Shown: positions 1 to 5,747 of the stretch, one piece after another
Layout: the number at the start of each line of letters is the position of its first letter
Numbering within the stretch: the first letter of the stretch is position 1
Source: Alphaproteobacteria bacterium
GTDB taxonomy: Bacteria; Pseudomonadota; Alphaproteobacteria; Rhodobacterales; Rhodobacteraceae
Direction of reading: 5' to 3'
Assembly (NCBI GenBank): GCA_030425945.1
Contig: JAUHZL010000205.1
Span: forward strand, 1 to 5,747
Length of the DNA: 5,747 bases
Notes under the pieces: model-generated
Seen by the model: only the letters and a program-made list of their open reading frames with translations
Databases searched by the model: none
What the model was told of the DNA's origin: nothing
Program-made: the position numbers and the translations under genes

Positions 1-2
1 GC

Positions 3-803
3 AAGGGCGAGATCCTGTCCCCCGACTACCCCTATGACGAGAAGCTGGACCGCAAGCCCTACGAGCGCGACCTGAACAACCTCCAGATCGAGCTGGCGAA
101 GCTGCAGGCCTGGGTGAAATCCTCGGGCGCGCGGGTCTGCGTCCTGTTCGAGGGCCGGGACGCCGCCGGAAAAGGCGGCACGATCAAGCGGTTCCGCGAG
201 AACCTGAACCCCCGCGGCGCCCGCGTCGTGGCGCTGCCGAAGCCGACCGAGCGCGAACAGGGCGAGTGGTACTTCCAGCGCTACGTGCGCGAGCTTCCGG
301 CCGCGGGCGAAATCGTGTTCTTCGACCGCTCGTGGTACAACCGCGCCGTTGTCGAGCAGGTCTTCGGCTTCTGCACCCCGAAGCAACGCCTGCACTTCTT
401 CGCGCAACTGCCTGATTTCGAACGGATGCTGGTCGAGGAGGGAATCCTCCTCTTCAAGCTCTGGCTGAACGTCGGCCGGGCCGAGCAGCTGAAGCGCTTT
501 CTCGACCGGGAAAGCGACCCGCTGAAACAGTGGAAGCTCAGCACGATCGATGTCGAAGGCCTGGCCAAGTGGGACGACTATACCGCCGCCATCGCCGAGA
601 CCTTCGAGAAGACGCATTTCGATCACGCGCCCTGGACCGTGATCCGCACCGACGACAAGAAACGCGCGCGTCTGGCCGCGATCCGCACCGTGCTGGGCGG
701 CATTCCCTACGAGCGCAAGAACGTTGCCATCGTCGGCACGCCCGATCCGCTGGTCTGCGGCACGCCGGAGCTTTGGCACGACGCCATGGAGAGCGCCGGC
801 TGA
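3..803 (+). CDS. ppk2: Polyphosphate kinase 2 (PPK2 family), 5'-truncated by the window edge
   Basis: This enzyme transfers phosphate between inorganic polyphosphate and nucleotides in the cytoplasm; direction and nucleotide preference cannot be read from the sequence. The frame is open from base 3 with no stop, giving 266 visible residues. The first in-frame GTG (114) is internal, because conserved PPK2 sequence ([20 protein letters not shown]) lies before it. Counting from base 3, the Walker A region [11 protein letters not shown] is at about residues 49-59 (K57) and the DRSWYNR Walker B/lid region at 108-114. DPLKQWKLS and DDKKRARL are also typical of the single-domain P. aeruginosa-type PPK2. 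Only a short N-terminus should be missing. The C-terminus runs some 30 residues past the conserved IPYE, within family variation. The stop lies one base before the tetR-type gene, suggesting one transcript. Family assignment is confident; the subclass is inferred. Confidence 0.93.
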   Translation, partial: KGEILSPDYPYDEKLDRKPYERDLNNLQIELAKLQAWVKSSGARVCVLFEGRDAAGKGGTIKRFRENLNPRGARVVALPKPTEREQGEWYFQRYVRELPAAGEIVFFDRSWYNRAVVEQVFGFCTPKQRLHFFAQLPDFERMLVEEGILLFKLWLNVGRAEQLKRFLDRESDPLKQWKLSTIDVEGLAKWDDYTAAIAETFEKTHFDHAPWTVIRTDDKKRARLAAIRTVLGGIPYERKNVAIVGTPDPLVCGTPELWHDAMESAG

Positions 804-804
804 C

Positions 805-1422
805 ATGGCCAAGCGCGGCTATCACCACGGAAACCTGCGGCAGGAACTGGTGGACGCCGCGCTGCGGCTGATCGAGGACAAGGGACCCACCGGGTTCACC
901 CTGTCCGAGGCGGCGAAGGATGCCGGGGTGACCCCCGCCGCGGTCTATCGCCACTTCTCCGGCCGCGAGGACCTGATCGCGGAAGCCGCCCTGCAAGGCC
1001 ATCATATATTCGCGGACCTGATGGACTATGCCTATGACAACGGTCAACCGAGCGCGCTGATCGCCTTCGAGCGCACCGGTCGCGCCTATCTCGCCTTCGC
1101 CCGCAAGCATCCCGGGCATTACATGGCGATGTTCGAATCCGGCATCCCCACCAACGCGACCCCGGACCTCGCCGCCGCCGTTGCGCGCTCGGCCTCGGTG
1201 CTGGAGCGCGCGGCCTCGTCCCTGTCCGAGCAGCTTCCGCCGGACCGCCGCCCGCCGGCCGCGATGTTCTCGGCCCATATCTGGGCGCTGTCGCACGGCG
1301 TGGTCGAACTCTTCGCGCGCGGCGCGCCCGGTGCGCGCTCGCCCTATCCGCCGGAAGACCTTCTGGAGACCGGGATCGGGATCTACCTGCGTGGACTGGG
1401 CCTGCTGCCGCCCGATTCCTGA
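805..1422 (+). CDS. TetR/AcrR-family transcriptional regulator with WHG-type C-terminal domain
   Basis: A predicted cytoplasmic DNA-binding regulator of 205 residues, a usual TetR length. The N-terminal DNA-binding domain covers about residues 8-55, with the helix-turn-helix in TLSEAAKDAGVTPAAVYRHF followed by the typical F-x-x-R-E-D-L-I. The C-terminal half carries a W-x-x-x-H-G pattern (W160, H164, G165) in the helix HIWALSHGVVELF, which resembles the WHG-type TetR ligand/dimer domain. ATG 805 was chosen because the characteristic start MAKRGYHHGNLRQEL begins there and GGAGAG (788-793) lies 11 bases upstream. An in-frame start at 724 would lie inside the kinase gene. Only one base separates it from the ppk2 stop, so it is probably expressed with the kinase. 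The ligand and targets are unknown; autoregulation of a ppk2-containing operon is a guess. It converges on potA with a 15-bp gap. Confidence 0.9.
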   Translation: MAKRGYHHGNLRQELVDAALRLIEDKGPTGFTLSEAAKDAGVTPAAVYRHFSGREDLIAEAALQGHHIFADLMDYAYDNGQPSALIAFERTGRAYLAFARKHPGHYMAMFESGIPTNATPDLAAAVARSASVLERAASSLSEQLPPDRRPPAAMFSAHIWALSHGVVELFARGAPGARSPYPPEDLLETGIGIYLRGLGLLPPDS

Positions 1423-1434
1423 CATCTTGTCAGG
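1418..1434. terminator. Perfect inverted repeat between convergent genes (possible bidirectional terminator)
   Basis: The arms CCTGACA and TGTCAGG (7 bp) flank a 3-base loop TCT. The left arm includes the tetR-type TGA stop, and the repeat ends 4 bp before the potA stop on the other strand. Its position fits a shared transcript-end hairpin for two convergent operons. Neither side has a T-run, so it is not a classical intrinsic terminator. It could instead protect 3' ends. Confidence 0.4.
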
Positions 1435-1437
1435 GTG

Positions 1438-2532
1438 TTAGGCGGCGAAGATCACCAGCGCCGACGGGTCCCAGGCGACCTTGGCGGTATCGCCGATCTC
1501 CAGCACCCGCCGCCCGGGAAGGTTTTTCATCGAGATCGTCACCGGCTTCTGCGCCCCGTCGAGGGCCACTTCGTAGTAGGTCATGTCGCCGTAATAGACG
1601 ACCTCGACCACCTTTCCGGTGACCGAATGGGACGGCGTCGCGCTCGCGTCATCTATGACGACCGACAGGGTTTCGGGCCGCAGCCCGGCCACGGCCGCGC
1701 CGCTGGGCGCCCCGCCCGGGCATTGTTCGGCGCTCAGGGTCACCTTGCCCAGACCCGCGATGTCCAGCGCCACGGTGTCGCCCGAGACCGTCGATGTTGC
1801 GGAAAGGAAATTCATCACCCCGATGAACTCGGCCACCTTGCGGCTGGCCGGCCGGCGATAGAGAGTCTGCGGCGCGGCGAGTTGGGCGATCTCGCCCTCG
1901 AACATCACGGCGATCCGGTCCGACATGATCAGCGCTTCTTCCTGGTCATGGGTGACGAGGATGAAGGTGATGCCGACATGGCGCTGGAGGCGCCGCAACT
2001 CGGTCTGCATCTGCTCGCGCATCTTCTTGTCGAGCGCCGACAGCGGCTCGTCCAGCAGCAGCACTTCCGGCTCCAGCACCAGCGCGCGCGCCAGCGCCAC
2101 GCGCTGCCGCTGACCGCCCGACAGGGCATGCGCCGGGCGCTTGCCGTAGCCGGCCAGCCCGACCATCTCGAGCGCTTCGATCACCTTGGCCTTCTTCTGG
2201 TCCGCTGACAGGTCGCCGCGCTTGCGCAGGCCGAAGCCCACGTTCCCGGCCACGTCGAGATGCGGGAAGATGGCGTAGGACTGGAACACCATGTTGGTCG
2301 GGCGCAGGTTGGCCGGCACATCGGCCATGTCGCGGCCACCGATCAGCACGCGGCCGGAGGACACGTCCTCGAACCCGGCGATGGTGCGCAGCAGCGTCGT
2401 CTTCCCGCAGCCGGACGGGCCCAGCAGCGAGAAGAACTCACCTTTCCCGATTTCGCAGGAAATGCCGCGAAGGGCATGATAATCATCGTAATATTTCTGG
2501 ACCTGATCCAGAACGATAAGCGGGTCCTTCAC
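1438..2532 (-). CDS. potA: ABC transporter ATP-binding protein, polyamine (PotA) type
   Basis: This is the cytoplasmic ATPase that would power the importer formed with the two adjacent permeases; 364 residues, a normal PotA length. Motifs seen: Walker A GPSGCGKTT (38-46), Q-loop Q84 in MVFQSYAIFPH, signature LSGGQRQR (137-144), Walker B VLLLDEP (157-163), D-loop SALD (165-168) and switch histidine H195 in THDQEEA. The C-terminal part, about 235-360, fits the TOBE regulatory region of this subfamily. The start is GTG at 2532: GGAGG (2539-2543) lies 6 bases upstream, and GTGA overlaps the permease stop by 4 bp, suggesting translational coupling. The reading frame stays open upstream to 3204, but that part is only a shadow of potC. 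Polyamine specificity is inferred from PotA/PotB/PotC resemblance; related importers carry other solutes. From memory, potA of Rhodobacter sphaeroides is a reported target of the small RNA SorX; nothing here tests that. Confidence 0.92.
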   Translation of the reverse strand: MKDPLIVLDQVQKYYDDYHALRGISCEIGKGEFFSLLGPSGCGKTTLLRTIAGFEDVSSGRVLIGGRDMADVPANLRPTNMVFQSYAIFPHLDVAGNVGFGLRKRGDLSADQKKAKVIEALEMVGLAGYGKRPAHALSGGQRQRVALARALVLEPEVLLLDEPLSALDKKMREQMQTELRRLQRHVGITFILVTHDQEEALIMSDRIAVMFEGEIAQLAAPQTLYRRPASRKVAEFIGVMNFLSATSTVSGDTVALDIAGLGKVTLSAEQCPGGAPSGAAVAGLRPETLSVVIDDASATPSHSVTGKVVEVVYYGDMTYYEVALDGAQKPVTISMKNLPGRRVLEIGDTAKVAWDPSALVIFAA

Positions 2533-3341
2533 AGGAAGCCTCCGGTGTCTTTCGCCCCCGTCCGACGCACGCCGCGCCGCCGGAAGAATTCGGCCACGGT
2601 CAGCAGCACCAGCGACAGGATCACGAGGATCGTCCCCAGGGCCATGACCACGGGGATTCGCTGCGGGAAGCGCAACTGACCCCAGAGATAGACCGGCAGC
2701 GTCGGTTCCGAGCCGGTCAGGAAGAAGGCGATGATGAACTCGTCGAGCGAGATCGTGAACGAGATCAGCAGGGCCGAGACGATGCCCGGGGTCACCAGCG
2801 GCAGCGTGACCTTGAAGAAGGCCCCCATCGCGGTCTCGCCAAGGTCGATGGCCGCTTCCTCGAGCGAGCGGTCGAGCCCGTTGAAGCTGGCCGACAGGAT
2901 CGCGACCGCGAAGGGCGTGCAGATCAGCGTATGGCCCAGCACCACCGTCCACAGCGACAGCGACAGCCCCATCAGGCTGACGACCATCACCAGCAGCGCG
3001 ACGCCGACGATGATCTCGGGCAGGACGAGCGGCACCATGATCAGGCCGAGGATCCCGCCCTTCAGCGGAAACCGGTAGCGGCTGGACGCCCGCGCGGCGA
3101 AAATCCCGAAGATTGTCGACAGGATAGCGGTCGTGATGGCCACGAAGAGCGAATTTCGGACCGCGCCGTGCAGCGCCTCGATGCTGAGCAGTTCGACGAA
3201 CCATTTCGTCGTGAAGCCCTGCAACGGAAACGCGATGACCGTGCCGTCATTGAACGCGAAGATCGGCAGCAAGGCCACCGGAAGATAGAGGAATATCAGG
3301 TAAGCGACGGCGTAGATGCGCAGCCCGGTGCCCTGTTTCAT
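2529..3341 (-). CDS. potC: ABC transporter inner-membrane permease, PotC type
   Basis: One of two inner-membrane channel subunits; 270 residues, normal for PotC. Hydrophobic segments lie at about residues 10-30, 62-82, 96-123, 130-152, 182-208 and 232-252, fitting six membrane spans. The EAA loop that contacts the ATPase is clear at about 161-186 (EEAAIDLGETAMGAFFKVTL followed by PLVTPG). The stretch SFTISLDEFIIAFFLTG that follows is highly typical of PotC/PotI permeases. The start ATG at 3341 has AGGAG (3347-3351) 5 bases upstream and overlaps the potB stop by 4 bp (ATGA). The 3' end overlaps the potA GTG start by 4 bp. Substrate is inferred as a polyamine such as spermidine or putrescine. 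Confidence 0.91.
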   Translation of the reverse strand: MKQGTGLRIYAVAYLIFLYLPVALLPIFAFNDGTVIAFPLQGFTTKWFVELLSIEALHGAVRNSLFVAITTAILSTIFGIFAARASSRYRFPLKGGILGLIMVPLVLPEIIVGVALLVMVVSLMGLSLSLWTVVLGHTLICTPFAVAILSASFNGLDRSLEEAAIDLGETAMGAFFKVTLPLVTPGIVSALLISFTISLDEFIIAFFLTGSEPTLPVYLWGQLRFPQRIPVVMALGTILVILSLVLLTVAEFFRRRGVRRTGAKDTGGFL

Positions 3342-4204
3342 GCCCGCTCCTTCAGGAAGCCACGCATCAGGAAGAGGAACAGCAGCGAGATCGCCGCGAC
3401 GATGGTCATGGCGCTGATCGCCAATGCGGAGCCCATCGGGGCATCGTTCAGCTGCAGGAACTGGATCTGGATCATGTTCGCGATCATCCGGCCGTCCGGC
3501 CCGCCCACGAGCACCGGCGTGACATAGTCGCCGACGGTCGGGATGAAGACGATCAGCGTGGCGGCCACCACGCCGGGCATCGCCAGCGGCAACGTCACCC
3601 GCAGAAAGGTGACGAAGGCGTTCTCGCCCAGGTCGCGGGATGCTTCCAGCAGGCTGCGGTCGATCTTCTCGAGTGCGACGTAGATCGGCAGGATGGTGAA
3701 CGGGGCATAGGCATGGGCCAGCGTGATCACCACCGCGTTCGCGTTGTAGAGAATGAACGTCAGCGGTTCGTCAATGATCCCAAGGCCCAGCAGCGAGGTG
3801 TTGAGCACGCCGTTGAACCCCAGGATCACCTTCCACGCGAAGACACGCAGCAGGTAGCTGGTCCAGAACGGGATGGTGATCAGGAAGATCCACAGCGCCT
3901 TGCGCTCGGGCGCGACGTGGAAACTGACGAAATAGGCGATCGGGAAGGCGAACAGCACCGTGGCCAGCGTCACCGACCCGGAAATCGCCAGCGAGCGCAG
4001 CATCAGCGTGCGGTAGAGCGGATCGGTGAATGCCTCGGCGTAGTTCGCCAGGGTCAGCGTGGTGTCGAAGGTCAGGAAGTTCTGGGTCCAGAGGCTCAGC
4101 AGCACGATCGAGCCGAGCGGCACGGCCAGCAGAAGGATGGCGTAGACCAGCGGCGGGCTGACGAGCAGCAGGCCCGAGGCCGCTTCCCCCTTCGGCAGAC
4201 GCAT
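3338..4204 (-). CDS. potB: ABC transporter inner-membrane permease, PotB type
   Basis: First gene of the importer operon, encoding the second channel subunit; 288 residues from the chosen start. Hydrophobic segments at about 11-38, 70-93, 102-128, 150-178, 208-232 and 256-280 fit six spans. The EAA loop is at 187-211 (EASRDLGENAFVTFLRVTLP then LAMPG), followed by IPTVGDYVTPVLVGGPDGRM, typical of PotB/PotH permeases. ATG 4204 (MRLPKGEAASG) is preferred because GGAG (4211-4214) lies 6 bases upstream. An in-frame ATG at 4255 would add 17 residues but has no Shine-Dalgarno sequence, and it overlaps the likely -10 element. The 3' end overlaps potC by 4 bp. No binding-protein gene lies upstream; the next gene is rpsI, 858 bp away. 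Confidence 0.9.
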   Translation of the reverse strand: MRLPKGEAASGLLLVSPPLVYAILLLAVPLGSIVLLSLWTQNFLTFDTTLTLANYAEAFTDPLYRTLMLRSLAISGSVTLATVLFAFPIAYFVSFHVAPERKALWIFLITIPFWTSYLLRVFAWKVILGFNGVLNTSLLGLGIIDEPLTFILYNANAVVITLAHAYAPFTILPIYVALEKIDRSLLEASRDLGENAFVTFLRVTLPLAMPGVVAATLIVFIPTVGDYVTPVLVGGPDGRMIANMIQIQFLQLNDAPMGSALAISAMTIVAAISLLFLFLMRGFLKERA

Positions 4205-4250
4205 GTCCCACTCCGTCGCTGTGCCGGCGTTGCTTCGCCGAATGCACCGG

Positions 4251-4278
4251 ATCATGGCAGAACGGGTGGCAGGCTCAA
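4251..4278 (-). promoter_or_regulatory. Candidate sigma-70-type promoter for potB-potC-potA
   Basis: On the minus strand TTGAGC (4273-4278) and CATGAT (4251-4256) are separated by 16 bases; each matches its consensus hexamer at 4 of 6 positions. Transcription would start near 4244, leaving a leader of about 40 bases before the ATG at 4204. The position is sensible and supports the downstream potB start. Hexamers this weak are common in GC-rich DNA, so this is a prediction only. Confidence 0.3.
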
Positions 4279-4423
4279 GAGGTCATTCGCTGCGCTGCCG
4301 CGCGTCGGCCCGAGGGACGCGGCGGGGAGTGAACACCTGCTTTCCATGATGTCTCAACGGCAAGCCATTGCTGGGGCTTGGTTTTCCAGAGCCCATTGAT
4401 GCGGGAGTTCAAGTCGCGCACAA

Positions 4424-4465
4424 CTTCATGCGGCGCATGAAGCCAAGTTCATGTGTCCTATGAAG
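4424..4465. repeat. Palindrome with imperfect copy at 23-bp offset (possible operator pair)
   Basis: CTTCATGCGGCGCATGAAG (4424-4442) is an inverted repeat with perfect 9-bp arms around one central base. The block GTTCATGTGTCCTATGAAG (4447-4465) has the same layout and matches it at 14 of 19 positions, keeping TTCATG and ATGAAG at the same spacing. The copies are offset by 23 bp, about two helical turns, so dimeric proteins could bind on roughly the same face. They lie about 220 bp upstream of potB. The binding protein is unknown. Confidence 0.45.
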
Positions 4466-4619
4466 GTCGTCCGGGCCCGGTTCATCCAGACTCTCAACCC
4501 CGCTGCACGCTGCCCCCGTTTCGGCGCTGCCCCGACCGCGACCCGAGATCCGGTCATCCCCCCACGCCCTGGATGGTCGACCCCGGGCCGCGGCAGTCCC
4601 GGTGCGGCATCCTGCAGCC

Positions 4620-4689
4620 CCCGGTTGCCGGGCGCCTGCCGCCAATCCTGCACAGCGTCCCCAGATCGGATGGCGGCAGCGCGGTTTTT
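4620..4689 (+). terminator. Terminator-like structured 3' end on the plus strand with no known gene upstream
   Basis: A small hairpin CCCGG-TTG-CCGGG (4620-4632) is followed at once by a long stem. CTGCCGCC (4636-4643) pairs perfectly with GGCGGCAG (4672-4679). The stem extends inward by ATCC/GGAT past one bulged A, and outward by GCG/CGC past one bulged C. The alternatives share base 4632. GG and then TTTTT (4685-4689) follow the stem, the layout of an intrinsic terminator reading rightward. The loop of about 19 bases is larger than usual. No plus-strand protein gene precedes it. Confidence 0.5.
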
Positions 4690-4730
4690 CCGGTCGCATC
4701 GCCCCAAACCCGCCAGATCCCGCGATGTTC

Positions 4731-4749
4731 GATTTGTCCAAGCCAAATC
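4731..4749. repeat. Short inverted repeat GATTTG-N7-CAAATC
   Basis: Perfect 6-bp arms lie around a 7-base spacer in the gap between rpsI and potB. The AT-rich arms stand out from the GC-rich surroundings. It could be a protein-binding site (it has the T-N11-A spacing of LysR-type sites) or a small RNA hairpin; chance occurrence is also possible. Confidence 0.25.
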
Positions 4750-5007
4750 CGATGGCAGGCGCAGCGCCTATGCACGGGCGGGCGAATCGAGATGGAAGAT
4801 CGGGCTGTGGACGAACCGGGGGACACTTCCCGGCTGTCAGGGCCGCCGAGCGGGAGGCAACCTCTGTCTGCGAGGCGCACGGGCGGCTAAACCCCGGGAA
4901 CTGCGCGATATCTGGGGCGCATCCCTATCCTGAACACAAGATACACGCCAAGCCCCTGAAGGCCAAGCAAAAACCCCCGCACTGTGGACAACCGGGATCC
5001 CGCAACG

Positions 5008-5035
5008 AAAAACCGCGCCCCCATCGGGGACGCGG
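5008..5035 (-). terminator. Intrinsic terminator of the rplM-rpsI operon
   Basis: Reading leftward, CCGCGTCCCC pairs with GGGGGCGCGG across a 3-base loop GAT (10 bp including one G-T pair), followed immediately by TTTTT (5008-5012). It starts 27 bases after the rpsI stop. A further minus-strand T5 run (4969-4973), preceded by a G-run and a weak 5-bp stem, may be a backup terminator. Confidence 0.88.
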
Positions 5036-5062
5036 CCAGAACCTCGAAAGGTTGCGAAAGGA

Positions 5063-5551
5063 TTAACGCTTCGAGAACTGGAAGCTGCGGCGCGCCTTGC
5101 GCTTGCCGAATTTCTTCCGCTCGACGACGCGGCTGTCACGGGTCAGGAAGCCCGCCGCCTTGAGCGCGCCGCGCAGGCTCGGCTCGTAGAGTTGCAGCGC
5201 TTTCGAAATGCCGTGACGGACAGCGCCCGCCTGGCCCGAAAGACCGCCACCCTTCACCGTGGCCATCACGTCGAACTCGCCTTCGACGCCTGCGATCTGG
5301 AACGGCTGGCGCAGGATCATCTGCAGCACGGGGCGCGCGAAGTACGCCTCGTAGTCCTTGCCGTTCACGGTCATCTTGCCCGAGCCCGGCTTGACCCAGA
5401 CCCGCGCGACTGCGTCTTTCCGTTTGCCGGTCGCATAGGAACGACCGAGCGAGTCCCGCACCGGCTCGGCCGGGGCAAGGGTTTCGGTCTCGGCGGAGTC
5501 GGCTCCGACCGCGGACTGGAGGTCCGACAGGGTTTTGATGTCGTCAGCCAT
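5063..5551 (-). CDS. rpsI: 30S ribosomal protein S9
   Basis: A component of the small ribosomal subunit whose conserved C-terminal tail reaches toward the P-site tRNA. The product has 162 residues: an acidic, weakly conserved extension (about 1-36), common in alphaproteobacterial S9, then the S9 domain. Landmarks are [20 protein letters not shown] (38-57), the family signature region [19 protein letters not shown] (101-119) and the basic C-terminus ending in SKR. ATG 5551 has GGAG (5561-5564) 9 bases upstream, inside the end of rplM. Only 5 bases separate it from the rplM stop, so the two are one transcription unit, the standard bacterial arrangement. A strong terminator follows the gene. Nothing is odd about it. 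Confidence 0.98.
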   Translation of the reverse strand: MADDIKTLSDLQSAVGADSAETETLAPAEPVRDSLGRSYATGKRKDAVARVWVKPGSGKMTVNGKDYEAYFARPVLQMILRQPFQIAGVEGEFDVMATVKGGGLSGQAGAVRHGISKALQLYEPSLRGALKAAGFLTRDSRVVERKKFGKRKARRSFQFSKR

Positions 5552-5556
5552 GGCGC

Positions 5557-5747
5557 TCAGCTCCGGGTGTTCTTCTTGTTCAGCGACTTGACGTCGAGAA
5601 CTTCGGGATTTTGCGCCTCGTGCGGGTGCTCGGCCCCGGCGTAGACGCGCAGGTGGGTCATCTGGCGACGCGACAGCGGACCGCCCGGCAGCATCCGCTG
5701 CACGGCCTTGGTCACGACACGCTCCGGGTAGGCGCCCTCGAGCAGCT
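5557..5747 (-). CDS. rplM: 50S ribosomal protein L13, C-terminal part only
   Basis: A large-subunit ribosomal protein that assembles early on 23S rRNA. The window contains the last 62 residues; the 5' end lies beyond the right edge. The visible part reads [40 protein letters not shown], then [20 protein letters not shown] and RS before TGA. The stretches AVxRMLPxGPLx[18 protein letters not shown] and PEVLD are typical of L13. It is cut by the window edge and shows no sign of being broken in the genome. Immediately followed by rpsI. Confidence 0.96.
   Translation of the reverse strand, partial: LLEGAYPERVVTKAVQRMLPGGPLSRRQMTHLRVYAGAEHPHEAQNPEVLDVKSLNKKNTRS

Larger units (their letters stand above)
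4205..5062. other. Long intergenic region without a supportable protein gene
   Basis: These 858 bases separate the ribosomal operon from the transporter operon. Open frames exist on both strands, but several overlap one another. Their products are rich in Arg, Pro and Gly, match no family I recognise and lack convincing ribosome binding sites, as expected of chance frames in GC-rich DNA. What can be seen: a candidate pot promoter (4251-4278), a palindrome with an imperfect second copy (4424-4465), a plus-strand hairpin plus terminator (4620-4689), an inverted repeat (4731-4749), a direct repeat (4805-4820 and 4982-4996), a T-run (4969-4973, minus strand) and the rpsI terminator (5008-5035). 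A decayed gene cannot be excluded without a translated search. Confidence 0.6.

Noticed and set aside
114..803. GTG at 114 as the start of ppk2
   Set aside because: Conserved PPK2 sequence continues in frame upstream to the window edge, so the gene begins outside the window.
538..1425. Long minus-strand open frame opposite ppk2 and tetR
   Set aside because: Arg/Gly-rich product with no recognisable family, fully antisense to two well-supported genes; a typical shadow in GC-rich DNA.
1438..3204. A 588-residue frame fusing an N-terminal extension to PotA
   Set aside because: The part upstream of 2532 is an alternate frame of potC; GTG 2532 has a strong GGAGG and the operon's 4-bp overlap.
4361..4386. 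CAAGCC/GGCTTG hairpin followed by GTTTT on the plus strand
   Set aside because: Stem of only 6 bp with an 8-base loop and a T4 run displaced by a G; too weak to call a terminator.
3713..4399. Plus-strand open frame opposite potB
   Set aside because: Composition rich in Arg, Gln and Glu with no family resemblance; antisense shadow of a clear permease.
4205..5062. Known structured RNAs (tRNA, tmRNA, RNase P, SRP, cobalamin or TPP riboswitch)
   Set aside because: No signature motifs of these were found by eye on either strand; a covariance-model search would be needed to exclude divergent forms.
4409..5066. Several open frames on both strands in the intergenic region, including one running into rpsI
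   Set aside because: They overlap each other, have low-complexity products, no recognised domains and no good ribosome binding sites.

Overview
The window is GC-rich, tightly packed bacterial DNA that looks like an alphaproteobacterium, most likely Rhodobacteraceae. The best taxonomic evidence is ribosomal protein S9, which has an acidic N-terminal extension, the core stretch [20 protein letters not shown] and the C-terminus SFQFSKR. This placement rests on family resemblance recalled from memory, not on a search.

Layout, left to right. (1) The plus strand begins inside a polyphosphate kinase 2 gene (3-803, 5' end outside the window). One base after its stop comes a TetR-family regulator gene (805-1422), so the two are probably co-transcribed. 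(2) A convergent gap of only 15 bp, containing a perfect inverted repeat, separates them from a minus-strand operon. That operon encodes a polyamine-type ABC importer: inner-membrane permeases PotB-like (3338-4204) and PotC-like (2529-3341), then the ATPase PotA-like (1438-2532). The three genes overlap by exactly 4 bp at both junctions (ATGA and GTGA), each with a good Shine-Dalgarno sequence, which points to translational coupling. No periplasmic binding protein gene is present. (3) An 858-bp stretch without a supportable protein gene (4205-5062) holds several structured elements: a candidate pot promoter, a palindrome with an imperfect copy 23 bp away, a strong plus-strand terminator-like hairpin with no gene in front of it, and the terminator of the next operon. 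(4) At the right edge lies the minus-strand ribosomal pair rplM (L13, only its C-terminal part is visible) and rpsI (S9, complete), ending at a strong intrinsic terminator.

How the parts work together: PotB and PotC would form the membrane channel and PotA the ATPase of one importer, whose binding protein must come from elsewhere. The kinase and its regulator are a separate unit concerned with polyphosphate and nucleotide metabolism. The ribosomal pair is housekeeping. No mobile element, CRISPR array, tRNA or rRNA was recognised. The least ordinary part is the intergenic stretch, which may hold an undescribed small RNA divergent from potB. That is a hypothesis based on structure alone.
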